A stretch of 64,000 nucleotides of DNA. It comes from GWE2-42-39 sp963662895 (GTDB lineage Bacteria > Bacteroidota > Bacteroidia > Bacteroidales > Prolixibacteraceae). Under the pieces are notes generated by a model that was not told the origin of the DNA, ran no database searches, and saw only the letters and a list, made by a program, of their open reading frames with translations. The position numbers were made by a program, and so were the translations under genes. Location of the stretch: assembly GCA_963662895.1 (NCBI GenBank), contig OY759982.1, positions 124,001 through 188,000 on the forward strand. The letters are read 5' to 3'. Below, piece after piece: positions 42,438 through 51,421 of this stretch. Position 1 is the first letter of the stretch; every line of letters starts with the position of its first letter.

Positions 42438-43571
42438 ATGGATTATTTAGTCAGAGAATTATCAGATAATATAATAAGAAAGTTACAGCCAAATAAAGTT
42501 GTGATAGTATCCGGGGCACGACGGGTAGGGAAGACGGTACTTGTAAAAAACATTTTGGATAAGATTGAAGAACCGGTACTTATTCTTAACGGGGAAGATA
42601 TAAATGTCCACGATAAACTTGCGATCAGGAGTGTTGAAAACTACAAACAGATTTTAGGTTCCTGTAAATTACTTTATATTGATGAAGCGCAAAAGATTCC
42701 AGACATTGGACAGAAACTAAAACTAATGGTAGATGAGATCGAAGGATTAAAAATAATTATTTCGGGGTCATCATCTTTTGATATCAATAAGGATGCAGGG
42801 GAACCATTAACCGGACGAAAATATTCATTTAACTTATTTGCCCTGTCAGAACGGGAATATAATCAAATAGAGGACCGGATATCAAAAATTGATAAAATAC
42901 GGGAAAGACTTGTCTTTGGTAACTATCCTGAACTTCTTCATATACCTGACAAAAAAGATAAAATTGATTATTTAAATGAAATGGTGAGTTCTTACCTGCT
43001 AAAGGATATCTTAGTTTATGAAAACATAAAAAATTCACAAAAGATATTCAACCTGCTGCGCCTGGTCGCATTTCAAATCGGAGGGGAAGTTTCACTTCAG
43101 GAATTAGGGAAACAACTATCGATCAGTAAAAACACCGTTGAAAAATATCTCGACTTGTTGGGTAAAGTGTATATCCTCCATAAAGTAGAAGGATTTAGCA
43201 GAAATCTACGAAAAGAAATAACAAAAAACTCCCGGTGGTATTTTCTTGATAACGGGATACGTAATGCTGTAATTGCAAATTTTAACTCAATTGAATCACG
43301 AAATGATATTGGACAATTATGGGAAAATTATATGATCAGCGAACGGATTAAATACCAAGAATATAAAAGATTGTTATCAAATAATTATTTTTGGAGGACA
43401 TATGAACAGCAGGAGATCGATTGGGTTGAAGAACGTGACGGTTCTTTATTTGGCTATGAGTTTAAATGGAAAGAATCAAAAGTAAAGATACCTGCCCAAT
43501 GGAAAAACGCTTACCCTTATTCATCATTCGAAGTGATTAATATAAATAATTTTGATGCCTGGTTAGAATAA
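42438..43571 (+). CDS. AAA ATPase with DUF4143 domain
   Basis: A 377-residue P-loop ATPase. VIVSGARRVGKTVLVKNIL (about 21-39) is Walker A and LLYIDEAQKIPDIG (about 77-90) Walker B. IIISGSSSFDI (about 105-115) is a sensor-like strand. The C-terminal half (about 195-377) fits DUF4143, with FWRTYEQQEIDWVEERDGSLFGYEFKW resembling a PD-(D/E)xK-like end (E-x-D ... E-x-K). The family is widespread, often single-gene and mobile, and its function is unknown. Base composition is more A+T-rich than the neighbours, consistent with transfer (inference by eye). Confidence 0.85.
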   Translation: MDYLVRELSDNIIRKLQPNKVVIVSGARRVGKTVLVKNILDKIEEPVLILNGEDINVHDKLAIRSVENYKQILGSCKLLYIDEAQKIPDIGQKLKLMVDEIEGLKIIISGSSSFDINKDAGEPLTGRKYSFNLFALSEREYNQIEDRISKIDKIRERLVFGNYPELLHIPDKKDKIDYLNEMVSSYLLKDILVYENIKNSQKIFNLLRLVAFQIGGEVSLQELGKQLSISKNTVEKYLDLLGKVYILHKVEGFSRNLRKEITKNSRWYFLDNGIRNAVIANFNSIESRNDIGQLWENYMISERIKYQEYKRLLSNNYFWRTYEQQEIDWVEERDGSLFGYEFKWKESKVKIPAQWKNAYPYSSFEVININNFDAWLE

Positions 43572-43621
43572 TTATAAAGGCCAACAAATATACACATGTT
43601 AATTTTCGGGATTGCAACTTA

Positions 43622-45187
43622 TCATTTTTTATTCGATACAAAGTTCTCCCTCTCCAATATCCCGCAGTATTTTACCTGTCCGTTTTCGAGTAACAGCAGG
43701 TTATCGACACAGGCGGGAATCTCATTCCATAGGTGGGTTACATAAATAAGGGTAATATGCAGATTTGTACAAACCCTGTCCAGTAGCTGCAGGAAATGGT
43801 TCTTTTGGTACTGGTCAAGCCCCTGACAAGGTTCATCCAGGATTAAAAGGGTGGGGGACTTCACCAATGCCCGGGCCAGTAGTAACGAGCGTTGTTCACC
43901 CAGAGAGGCCTGATTAAACAAACGTTTGTTCAGATATTCCAGTTGCAGGGCAGAAAGCCAGGCATTGGCAATCTCGCGTTGTCTGTCGGTAGGTGGTGAT
44001 GAAAAACCGGTTTCATCCCGGAATCCGGAGACAATTACATCGGTACATGACAAAGTACTATACGAGGTATGGAGTGTTTCACCCAGACCGGGGATAGTAT
44101 TGAATATTCCCTCCCCTTTCAGAAAATAAAGATGCAGTTCAGGAGAAACAAAGCCAATACGGTTCTTTATGTCCCAGATACTTTCTCCACTGCCACGTTG
44201 GCGGTCAAACAGCAACAGGTCGTTGGTATACCCCTGTGGGTTATCAGCCGTGATCAGACTGAGCAAGGTTGTTTTCCCGGCCCCGTTGTGTCCCAGCAAT
44301 GCCCACTGTTCTCCGCTTCTTACCCGCCAGTCTATATCTTTCAAAATCTTTCTTTCCCGAATAGTCACGTTTACACGCTTCATGCGTACAATATCTGAAT
44401 ACGTTTCCGACGGAAATTTTAGCATATCGAAAAGATGACCATCCGGTTCCTCATTTTTCCATTCATTTTCAATGATCCGGGGCTGCCAGGACGAACGGTC
44501 AACAAATTGGGATACCCTTCCCCGGTGAAGTTCCAGGACTTTTTGAATACCTGCCGGAATATGTTCAGGGTCGGAAATAAGAACGATTGCAATTCCGGCT
44601 TGCATTTGTTGTTCCAGCAATCCGGTCAGGTTCATTCTCGAACCGGCATCAAGCCCAACGAAAGGTTGATCCAGAACAAGCAATCCCGGCTTTTGCAAAA
44701 GGGCTGCAGCCAGTTGGATGCGTTTTCGTTCCCCGTTACTAAGTTGCAACAATTTGCTTTTGGAAAGATGAGTAATCTGCATCTGTTCCATCACTTCCCG
44801 GACCCCGTTATTTTCAGAAAAATTAACGGTTTTTTCATGAATCTCCCGAAGGTAAGTCAAAACATCGGGAGTATCTTCCAAATCCGGGTTCTCGTAACGC
44901 TGCCCGTAGTATATGCTCCTTTGACGCGACCGGGTAATAAAATGATCCTGCTGATCAACCATCAAACGGGTTAAACCTGCTGCAACCAACAGCTCTCCAT
45001 GAGTAGGGACTATCCTTCCTGCCAAAATTTTCCCGATGCTGGTTTTCCCACTTCCCGAAGGCCCGGTAATGGCCATCGATTCCCCTTTTTTCAAAAAAAC
45101 AGAAACATCTTTTAATATGAATGACATACCAGACTGAAGTGATAATCCTTCTGCCCGGATCAGCACGGGATCATTTTTTTTTATCAT
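43622..45187 (-). CDS. Duplicated ABC ATPase (ModF-like)
   Basis: A 521-residue cytoplasmic protein with two fused ABC ATPase domains and no membrane segments. Domain 1: Walker A GPSGSGKTSIGK, signature LSNGERKRIQLA, Walker B LLVLDQP. Domain 2: Walker A GHNGAGKTTLLS, signature SLGEQRSLLLARAL, Walker B LLILDEP. In domain 1 the usual catalytic Glu after the Walker B Asp is Gln, so that site may bind but poorly hydrolyse ATP. The layout matches ModF/PhrA-like proteins; no molybdate transporter lies nearby. ATG 45187 is preferred to TTG 45211, which would add eight residues. Confidence 0.85.
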   Translation of the reverse strand: MIKKNDPVLIRAEGLSLQSGMSFILKDVSVFLKKGESMAITGPSGSGKTSIGKILAGRIVPTHGELLVAAGLTRLMVDQQDHFITRSRQRSIYYGQRYENPDLEDTPDVLTYLREIHEKTVNFSENNGVREVMEQMQITHLSKSKLLQLSNGERKRIQLAAALLQKPGLLVLDQPFVGLDAGSRMNLTGLLEQQMQAGIAIVLISDPEHIPAGIQKVLELHRGRVSQFVDRSSWQPRIIENEWKNEEPDGHLFDMLKFPSETYSDIVRMKRVNVTIRERKILKDIDWRVRSGEQWALLGHNGAGKTTLLSLITADNPQGYTNDLLLFDRQRGSGESIWDIKNRIGFVSPELHLYFLKGEGIFNTIPGLGETLHTSYSTLSCTDVIVSGFRDETGFSSPPTDRQREIANAWLSALQLEYLNKRLFNQASLGEQRSLLLARALVKSPTLLILDEPCQGLDQYQKNHFLQLLDRVCTNLHITLIYVTHLWNEIPACVDNLLLLENGQVKYCGILERENFVSNKK

Positions 45188-45280
45188 ACTTTCTTCTTTT
45201 ACAGACAGCAAAAATAATCAATCCTACATCTGAAAATTAGCGAATAAACAAACCAATAGTTGGATGATTTATTTTTGAAA

Positions 45281-45311
45281 AAACAAAAAACCGGACTAAT
45301 TTGCCCGGCTT
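45281..45311 (-). terminator. Terminator after the Lrp gene
   Basis: On the minus strand AAGCCGG, a 10-base loop, and CCGGTTTTTTG form a 7-bp stem with one G-T pair, then a U-tract. It starts 19 bases after the lrp stop codon (45330). Confidence 0.65.
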
Positions 45312-45329
45312 CCGTTTCTTTAAGTTACA

Positions 45330-45809
45330 TTATTTAATGGGCACCTGCCGTTTAAACATCAGTTCCAAAGAAATAAACGTTTCTGTACGGGCAATCCCAT
45401 CGATCTCCTGAAGGTACTCATCAATTATTTTTTTCAGGTGTTTATTGGTCTTGGTCTGAATTTTAATAAAAATTGCATAGGAACCCGTGGTATAATGGCA
45501 TTCAACAATCTCAGGCACTTTTTCCAATGCCTTAACAACCTGCTCGTGGTATTTTGCTTTTTCAAGATGGATACCCATATATGCACAGGTATTATAACCA
45601 AGCTTCTGGGTATTAACAACAAATTCACTTCCCGAAACAACGCCCAGGTTCAACAGACGCTGTACCCGCTGATGTATGGCAGCCCCCGATACTCCACATT
45701 CCCTTGCTACTTCCAGAAAAGGTATCCTTGCATTTTTTGTGATCAGTTTGAGTATCTTTTCATCCAGTTCATCTATTTGAGGCACAGGTTCAATATAATC
45801 TTCGTTCAT
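45330..45809 (-). CDS. Lrp/AsnC-family transcriptional regulator
   Basis: A 159-residue Lrp-type regulator. The N-terminal DNA-binding part has LDEKILKLITKNARIPFLEVARECGVSGAAIHQRVQRL (about 15-52), a clear helix-turn-helix. The C-terminal RAM ligand-binding domain has ECHYTTGSYAIFIKIQTKTNKHL (about 99-121) and ends in TETFISLELMFKRQVPIK. It is expressed alone, flanked by a terminator on the 3' side and AT-rich DNA with a palindrome on the 5' side. The effector is unknown; amino-acid control is typical of the family. Confidence 0.92.
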   Translation of the reverse strand: MNEDYIEPVPQIDELDEKILKLITKNARIPFLEVARECGVSGAAIHQRVQRLLNLGVVSGSEFVVNTQKLGYNTCAYMGIHLEKAKYHEQVVKALEKVPEIVECHYTTGSYAIFIKIQTKTNKHLKKIIDEYLQEIDGIARTETFISLELMFKRQVPIK

Positions 45810-45872
45810 AATATGTTTATATTTTCATAAGGTTAAAAATTGAAACGTAAATGTATAAAAAAATAACAAATC

Positions 45873-45891
45873 CTAAATATTCATGTTTTAG
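45873..45891. promoter_or_regulatory. Palindrome upstream of the Lrp gene
   Basis: CTAAA (45873-45877) and TTTAG (45887-45891) flank an AT-rich centre, 64-82 bases upstream of the lrp start. AT-rich CTAAA/TTTAG-like palindromes are typical of Lrp autoregulatory sites; the arms are short, so this is tentative. Confidence 0.3.
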
Positions 45892-46028
45892 AATATATTA
45901 TTTATAACTATTTAGTACTTAAAAAAAACACGCCTCCTTTTCACATGATCCTAATGTAAACTATTTTTTTTTTATCTGCAACATGATATTCATAAGAAAA
46001 TTCATCACATTAACAGGCTACATACATT

Positions 46029-47282
46029 TTACCGGCTCCTGATAAATTCCAGAACATCATTTCCCGAAGGATTCTGGAAAACTTTTAATTCGAACTCTGG
46101 CAATACGGCTAAAATATGGTCGAAAATATCGGCCTGAATGGACTCGTAACTGGCCCATTCCTGTACTTTGCTGAATACATAAATTTCGATGGGCAACCCT
46201 TTCTCTGTAGGTTGAAGATGCCTGATCAGGAAAGTCATCCCTGTATTGATCATCGGATGATTCGACAGATACGCTTCAAGGTATTTCCTGAAAATCCCCA
46301 GATTGGTCTGCCTCCGTGCATTGAATGTATCGTTGTCGTCAATATTCCTCTTTTGATTGAACTCCGTTATTTCATTCTGTTTATCAATCACATAATCGCG
46401 AATCAACAGAAACTTTTTGAATTTCTCAAGCAAGGCAGTATCACAAAATTTTACACTTTTCATATCGATGTTAATCGAACGTTTAATCCTTCGACCGCCA
46501 GACTCTTCCATGCCTCTCCAGTTGTTAAACGACTCGGCAACAAGCGAATATGTTGGAATAGTTGTAATGGTTTTGTCCCAGTTCTGAACTTTTACAGTAT
46601 TAAGGGTAATGTCTGTTACAGTCCCGTCAGCATTATGTTTGGGCATTTCAATCCAGTCGCCAAGTTTAACCATATTGTTAGCCGACAATTGAATACTGGC
46701 AACGAGTCCCAGTATCGTATCTTTAAATATCAATAATAATACAGCTGCAATTGCACCTAATCCGGTAATTAAAAGCATTGGAGACTTCCCGGCAATAAAA
46801 GAAATAACAAAGATACCGGCAATAAAATAGATCAATATCTGGATTAATTGGGCATATCCCTTTATCGATCTGCTTTGTGAATACGGAGTTGTACTGTAAA
46901 TATCCATGCCTGCTTTTATCAGGCGGTTGGAAACCATTGCAGCAATTATTATAAAATAAATAAGGCTGACCCTCAATAGGATTTCCTCGATAATCTTGAT
47001 ATCCGAAAAATTGTAAGTGAAATAAAATATGAAAGCTGCAGGCAAATGCGATAATGCTATAAAAACTTTGCGTTTAAAAAGATAATCGTCCCACTTCGAT
47101 TTGGTATGCAAAATCAGTTTCTGGGTTATACGAACCAATATTTTCTTTGTAATGAAAAATGCCAAAAATGCAAAGAAACAGATAATAATCAAGCAGATAA
47201 CAACAGAAAAGGAAGAAGACAAAAATTTCCCAAGATCTAACTCCTGAAAAAAATCATTTAAAAATGAATATAAATGTGACAT
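46029..47282 (-). CDS. MscS-family mechanosensitive channel
   Basis: A 417-residue integral membrane protein. About five hydrophobic helices occupy residues 20-200. The pore-lining region has GAIAAVLLLIFKDTILGLVASIQLSANNMVKLGDWIEMP (about 176-214), including the F-K-D-T-I-L-G and the D-W-I-E-M beta-domain entry seen in YbdG/MscM-like members. The remainder is the soluble beta/alpha domain. This longer form opens on osmotic downshock. It is divergent from the M64 peptidase gene, with 48 bases between the start codons. Confidence 0.88.
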   Translation of the reverse strand: MSHLYSFLNDFFQELDLGKFLSSSFSVVICLIIICFFAFLAFFITKKILVRITQKLILHTKSKWDDYLFKRKVFIALSHLPAAFIFYFTYNFSDIKIIEEILLRVSLIYFIIIAAMVSNRLIKAGMDIYSTTPYSQSRSIKGYAQLIQILIYFIAGIFVISFIAGKSPMLLITGLGAIAAVLLLIFKDTILGLVASIQLSANNMVKLGDWIEMPKHNADGTVTDITLNTVKVQNWDKTITTIPTYSLVAESFNNWRGMEESGGRRIKRSINIDMKSVKFCDTALLEKFKKFLLIRDYVIDKQNEITEFNQKRNIDDNDTFNARRQTNLGIFRKYLEAYLSNHPMINTGMTFLIRHLQPTEKGLPIEIYVFSKVQEWASYESIQADIFDHILAVLPEFELKVFQNPSGNDVLEFIRSR

Positions 47283-47330
47283 ATTTTCAATTTATTCTGA
47301 ATTTTGTTTTTTTATATAAAATTAAGAACG

Positions 47331-48614
47331 ATGGTCAAAACTATCAAATATTTTTTATTGCTTATCGCTATTACAGCTTTTTTACCAAAAACAGAAATCC
47401 GGTTCAATGATTTTTTTACAGACCGCACATTGCGATACGATTTTTTATTAGGCGGCGATGATAAAACCGTTGAAATTTTTCCTCAACAAATAAAGGAAGA
47501 AGCAAAATGGGCCGGCTCTAAAAATAATTTAATCGACAAATTGAATTATGGAACTTACCGGGTCCGTGTATTCGATAAAACTACCAACCAGTTGATTTTC
47601 TCAAAAGGTTTCTCCCCTTTATTCATGGAATGGCAAACAACCGCCGAAGCCAAACAGGTTAAACGCACTTTTTACCAATCAGCTTTTATCCCTTTTCCGA
47701 AGAAAAAAATAGTTCTGGAAATACAGCAACGGCAGTGGGAAGGTGATTTCAGGACTGTCCATTCAGCCGAAATTGATCCAGGTGATTATTACATTATCCG
47801 CGAGAACCCGAAGAGATACACAACAGAAACCATACAAAACTCAGGAAAACCAGGGAAATGTGTCGACCTTGTATTTTTAGCGGAAGGCTATACCCAACAG
47901 GAAATGGATAAATTTCTGTCGGATGCAAAACGCATGACAGACTATCTTTTTAAAAACGCACCATTCGATAAACACAGGAACCAGTTCAATGTCTACGCGG
48001 TTTGTTCCCCTTCAGAGGAATCAGGTACTGACATTCCGGGAGATTCCATATATAAAAATACAGCCTTTAATTCTACATTTTACACTTTCGGAACTCCCCG
48101 TTACCTGACTTCCAGCGACATGAAAAGCATATACGATGCCGTCGCGCAGATACCCTGGGACCAGATTTTCGTACTTGTAAATACAGATCGGTACGGTGGT
48201 GGCGGCTTCTACAACTTTTTAGGTATTGGTTCTGCCGGTAACCAACTCTCGGAAAATGTTTTTATACATGAATTTGGCCATGAATTTGCCGGTTTGGGCG
48301 ACGAATATTACACCAGTAGTGTAGCTTACGAAAACTTTTATAATCTGGATGTTGAACCCTGGGAACCGAATCTTACCACCCTGGTCGATTTCGACAGTAA
48401 ATGGGGAGAAATGCTGGATAAAGGTACTCCTGTGCCTACGCCCCGAAAAACTGAGTATAAAAATACCATAGGTGTTTTCGAAGGGGGCGGCTATACTGCA
48501 AAAGGCGTTTACAGCCCGATGATGAATTGCCGGATGAAAAGCAATGATGTTTCTTTTTTCTGCCCGGTTTGCCGTAAAGCAATCGAACAGGCAATCGAGT
48601 CATATACAAAATAA
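47331..48614 (+). CDS. M64 (IgA-peptidase-like) zinc metallopeptidase
   Basis: A 427-residue secreted protein with signal-like MVKTIKYFLLLIAITAFLPK (residues 1-20) from ATG 47331; a TTG at 47304 is in frame but less likely. An N-terminal beta-rich M64 N-domain (about 25-170) precedes the catalytic domain. HEFGHEFAGLGDEYY (about 313-327) carries the zinc motif H-E-x-x-H-x5-G-x-x-D. CVDLVFLAEGYTQQEMDKF (about 177-195) is the typical start of the peptidase. Family members cleave IgA in Clostridium, but environmental members act on unknown proteins. Confidence 0.9.
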   Translation: MVKTIKYFLLLIAITAFLPKTEIRFNDFFTDRTLRYDFLLGGDDKTVEIFPQQIKEEAKWAGSKNNLIDKLNYGTYRVRVFDKTTNQLIFSKGFSPLFMEWQTTAEAKQVKRTFYQSAFIPFPKKKIVLEIQQRQWEGDFRTVHSAEIDPGDYYIIRENPKRYTTETIQNSGKPGKCVDLVFLAEGYTQQEMDKFLSDAKRMTDYLFKNAPFDKHRNQFNVYAVCSPSEESGTDIPGDSIYKNTAFNSTFYTFGTPRYLTSSDMKSIYDAVAQIPWDQIFVLVNTDRYGGGGFYNFLGIGSAGNQLSENVFIHEFGHEFAGLGDEYYTSSVAYENFYNLDVEPWEPNLTTLVDFDSKWGEMLDKGTPVPTPRKTEYKNTIGVFEGGGYTAKGVYSPMMNCRMKSNDVSFFCPVCRKAIEQAIESYTK

Positions 48615-48620
48615 TACCTG

Positions 48621-48989
48621 TTAGAATGGCAGATCGTTAGGATCGTCATCACGTTCAGGCGGAATATCAGTAGCTGTGAACTCGGGAGGAAAATCACCGG
48701 AAGGTGCAGCAGCATTTACTGGTTCTATTTTCCATGCATTAATATTGTGATACCACTTCCCGTTAAACTCCCTCGATTCGACATTGAACGAAACTTCTAC
48801 CTCGGTGTTTTCCGACAAACCGTTCAGTAACGACACTTTATCACCAAACAAAGTAAAACATATTTTTTTCGGGAATTGGTCCTGTGTTTCAATAACAAAC
48901 TCCTGTTTTGTCCAGGCATTACCGACCTTGCTTACTCCTGATTCTGCTTTTAATATCTGTGTGATCTTCCCTTTTTGTGTATAGCTCAT
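48621..48989 (-). CDS. DUF3127 protein with SSB-like acidic C-terminal tail
   Basis: A 122-residue cytoplasmic protein. ATG 48989 is preferred because an extension from 49067 would be hydrophobic and cross the terminator at 49032-49064. Residues 1-85 are the DUF3127 beta-rich region (KGKITQILKAESGV, WTKQEFVIETQDQFPKKICF). The end, ERDDDPNDLPF, is like the acidic tip D-D-x-x-P-F of single-stranded DNA-binding proteins, which recruits repair and replication partners. The resemblance plus the beta-rich N-terminus suggests an OB-fold ssDNA-binding or partner role, but this is an inference. Confidence 0.75.
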   Translation of the reverse strand: MSYTQKGKITQILKAESGVSKVGNAWTKQEFVIETQDQFPKKICFTLFGDKVSLLNGLSENTEVEVSFNVESREFNGKWYHNINAWKIEPVNAAAPSGDFPPEFTATDIPPERDDDPNDLPF

Positions 48990-49031
48990 GATAATTATAT
49001 TTTCCGCTTCCTGCAAAAATAGGAATAAATA

Positions 49032-49064
49032 AAAAACCCCTGCAGAAATCCGGCAGAGGTTTTT
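49032..49064. terminator. Bidirectional terminator-like hairpin between FKBP and DUF3127 genes
   Basis: AAAAACCCCTGC (left) and GCAGAGGTTTTT (right) pair with one mismatch over 12 bases around an 8-9 base loop, ending in T's on the plus strand and A-complement T's on the minus strand. It lies just after the FKBP stop (49084). Confidence 0.6.
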
Positions 49065-49083
49065 CACAAGTTATTAAAAACCT

Positions 49084-49794
49084 TTATTTTTTTACAATAT
49101 CGAGTAATTCAACTTCGAAAATAAGGGTTGAGTTCGGGCCGATATCAGCGCCTGCTCCTCTTTCTCCGTAAGCCAAATCTGCAGGAACATATAATTTCCA
49201 TTTTGAACCTACCGGCATTAATTGCAGGGCTTCTACCCAGCCTTTAATTACCCCGTTCACCGGGAATTCAGATGGTTCGCCGCGATCAACCGAACTATCG
49301 AAAACTTTTCCATCGATCGTTGTACCGTGATAGTGACATTTTACCGTGTCAGTTTCTTTTGGTTTTGGGCCATTCCCTTCTTTTAAAATTTCGTATTGCA
49401 GGCCGCTTGGCAAAGTAACAACCCCTTCTTTTGCTTTATTGGCTTCCAAAAATGCCTGCCCTGCTTCCAGATTTTTTGTTGCTTCTTTTTTAGAGGCTCC
49501 TTCGAAAAAGGTCCTGATAATCGTATTGGCTGCAGTGCCATCAATTTTTGGTTCTTCACCTTTCAGCGATTTTTCCATGGCAGCAACCATTATATCAATA
49601 TTAAGATCGCTGGCACCAGGAGTCATCTCCATCTGGCGTTTATTATTTTCGCCAACCAAAACACCAAGTGCATAACTGACCGAATCAATACTGTTTTCCA
49701 GTTTTATATCGCGACTGCCTTTCCCGGGTTGGCAACTGGTTGCTGCAACCATGGCAACAAGAATTGCGAAAGAGATAAATGATCTGATTTTCAT
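49084..49794 (-). CDS. FKBP-type peptidyl-prolyl isomerase lipoprotein
   Basis: A 236-residue envelope chaperone of the FkpA/Mip type. The signal MKIRSFISFAILVAMVAATSC has a lipobox ATSC (Cys21), so it is lipidated. An N-terminal helical dimerisation region (about 35-115) contains SYALGVLVGENNKRQME. The C-terminal FKBP domain has TVKCHYHGTTIDGKVFDSSVDRG (about 149-171), GWVEALQLMPVGSKWKLYVP and LAYGERGAGADIGPNSTLIFEVELL, all diagnostic. Catalyses proline isomerisation in secreted proteins. Confidence 0.94.
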   Translation of the reverse strand: MKIRSFISFAILVAMVAATSCQPGKGSRDIKLENSIDSVSYALGVLVGENNKRQMEMTPGASDLNIDIMVAAMEKSLKGEEPKIDGTAANTIIRTFFEGASKKEATKNLEAGQAFLEANKAKEGVVTLPSGLQYEILKEGNGPKPKETDTVKCHYHGTTIDGKVFDSSVDRGEPSEFPVNGVIKGWVEALQLMPVGSKWKLYVPADLAYGERGAGADIGPNSTLIFEVELLDIVKK

Positions 49795-49884
49795 AAAAAT
49801 TTTGTATTAATTAAATGATTTCTTAAAATATCATGTTTTGTAATTGAGCCACGAAGATAGTTTTTTTTGAGATAAACTGCTATT

Positions 49885-50553
49885 TTATAAATGCTTTATA
49901 CCCCGAAGAATTTCTTTTTTGCCAACAGGGCCGGGCAACCTTTCCATATGGAAGCCAAGCTCATTCAACATACGCCGGACTGATCCTTTGGCGCAATAAG
50001 TTACGATAATTCCCCCGGTATTGGTTTGCCATGCTATTTCCTCAAAAATTTCGGACGACCACATTTCGGGTTGTTTGCCGGGTGCAAAGGCATCGAAGTA
50101 AATCAGGTCGAACCGGGGCAGACCGTCATATTCAAATGTTTTCAGGTCGGTCTTTATTTTCTTTAAACTGAATTCCGGGCAAAGCAGGGCTTCCTCATCC
50201 CAGGGTGCCTGGTGCAAAAGACCAAAATACCGGGAATACTCCGGGAAAATATAGCGGGTATAATTAAGCATATTATATTCATTTTCCGGGAGCGGGTATT
50301 TTTCAATGCTGAAATAATTGATTTTCAATTTATCCTGAATGGCAACCGATAAACTCAGAAACGCATTCAGGCCCGTACCAAACCCGATCTCCAGCAAATT
50401 GATTTCTTTTTTAGAATGATGTTTCAAGCCGGCATTGATGTAAACGTGCATCGATTCATTAATGGCGCCATGTGTCGAATGGTAATGTTCGTCAAGAGCC
50501 GGAACATAGATGGTATGCGAACCGTCTTCAGTAATAATTATTTTATTTTGCAT
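49885..50553 (-). CDS. mnmD: tRNA (mnm5s2U34) methyltransferase, MnmD-type
   Basis: A 222-residue SAM methyltransferase of the MnmC methyltransferase domain only (DUF752). EINLLEIGFGTGLNAFLSL (about 50-68) binds SAM. DLIYFDAFAPGKQPEMWSSEIFEEI (about 149-173) is the D-A-F-A-P catalytic motif. The N-terminal DGSHTIYVPALDEHYHSTHGA (about 10-30) is also typical of MnmC/MnmD. It methylates the wobble uridine of tRNA; the FAD oxidase half of MnmC is absent, as expected for stand-alone MnmD. It is divergent from sua5. Confidence 0.9.
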   Translation of the reverse strand: MQNKIIITEDGSHTIYVPALDEHYHSTHGAINESMHVYINAGLKHHSKKEINLLEIGFGTGLNAFLSLSVAIQDKLKINYFSIEKYPLPENEYNMLNYTRYIFPEYSRYFGLLHQAPWDEEALLCPEFSLKKIKTDLKTFEYDGLPRFDLIYFDAFAPGKQPEMWSSEIFEEIAWQTNTGGIIVTYCAKGSVRRMLNELGFHMERLPGPVGKKEILRGIKHL

Positions 50554-50603
50554 TAACCGACGGATAATTTTTGGCCTCGGCTAAAATAACTAATTTTACC
50601 CGC

Positions 50604-50611
50604 TAATTTTG
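50604..50611 (+). promoter_or_regulatory. Candidate -7 element of sua5
   Basis: TAATTTTG matches TAnnTTTG and is 13 bases before ATG 50625. No TTG is found at the normal distance. If used, the leader would be only a few bases. Confidence 0.3.
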
Positions 50612-50624
50612 AAATTACACAAAA

Positions 50625-51239
50625 ATGTTGGTAAAGATTTATGCAGAGAACCCTGATCCAAGGCAAATCCGAAAAGTCATTGAGGCATTACAAAACGGAG
50701 GGATCATTGTTTATCCTACCGATACGGTTTACGGGTTGGGTTGCGACATTACCAACGCCCGGGCCGTTGAAAAGGCCGCCCGTATAAAAGGTGTAAATGT
50801 CGAAAAATCGAATTTTTCATTTATTTGCAGCGACCTGAGCCATCTGTCTGACTATACCAGACCAATATCCAATCAGCTTTTTAAGCTCATCAGAAAATAT
50901 TCACCCGGCCCGTTTACATTTATCCTGAATGCGAACAATAACGTTCCCAAATATTTCAAAGGCAAGAAAAAAACAGTAGGGATCAGGGTCCCCGATAACT
51001 CTATCATCCATGAAATTGTAAGGGAACTGGGGAACCCGATTTTATCGACATCGGTACATGATGAAGACGAAATTCTGGAGTATACAACTGACCCGGAACT
51101 GATTCATGAAAAATATGCCGATATTGTTGATCTGGTTATTGACGGGGGATACGGGGGAAACATACCTTCAACCATTATTGATTGTACCGGAGACATCCCT
51201 GAAATCGTACGACAGGGGAAAGGTGTCTTTGAAGACTAA
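50625..51239 (+). CDS. sua5: L-threonylcarbamoyladenylate synthase
   Basis: A 204-residue Sua5/YrdC/YciO-family enzyme that makes threonylcarbamoyl-AMP for t6A37 of tRNA. GGIIVYPTDTVYGLGCDI (about 25-42) is the substrate pocket signature, followed by KYSPGPFTFILNA (about 85-97), VGIRVPDNSI and NPILSTSVHDEDE. It has the short form without the extra Sua5 domain. YciO-like proteins are similar, so a t6A role is likely but not certain. It is the only gene of its unit here. Confidence 0.9.
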   Translation: MLVKIYAENPDPRQIRKVIEALQNGGIIVYPTDTVYGLGCDITNARAVEKAARIKGVNVEKSNFSFICSDLSHLSDYTRPISNQLFKLIRKYSPGPFTFILNANNNVPKYFKGKKKTVGIRVPDNSIIHEIVRELGNPILSTSVHDEDEILEYTTDPELIHEKYADIVDLVIDGGYGGNIPSTIIDCTGDIPEIVRQGKGVFED

Positions 51240-51421
51240 AGTCAAGTCATGTTTACTTTGTCACCCTAAGTGAGCGAAAGGTCTAATGAAAAGTGCGATA
51301 AATCAACAGATTCTTCACTGGGTTCTGAATGAGGGAATGAGAGGCTATTCGTTGCAACATTCGCATTTCCCATGTGCTCTATGTGGTTTGTTCTGATAAC
51401 CAGTTAAAGTCAGGTTCTTAA

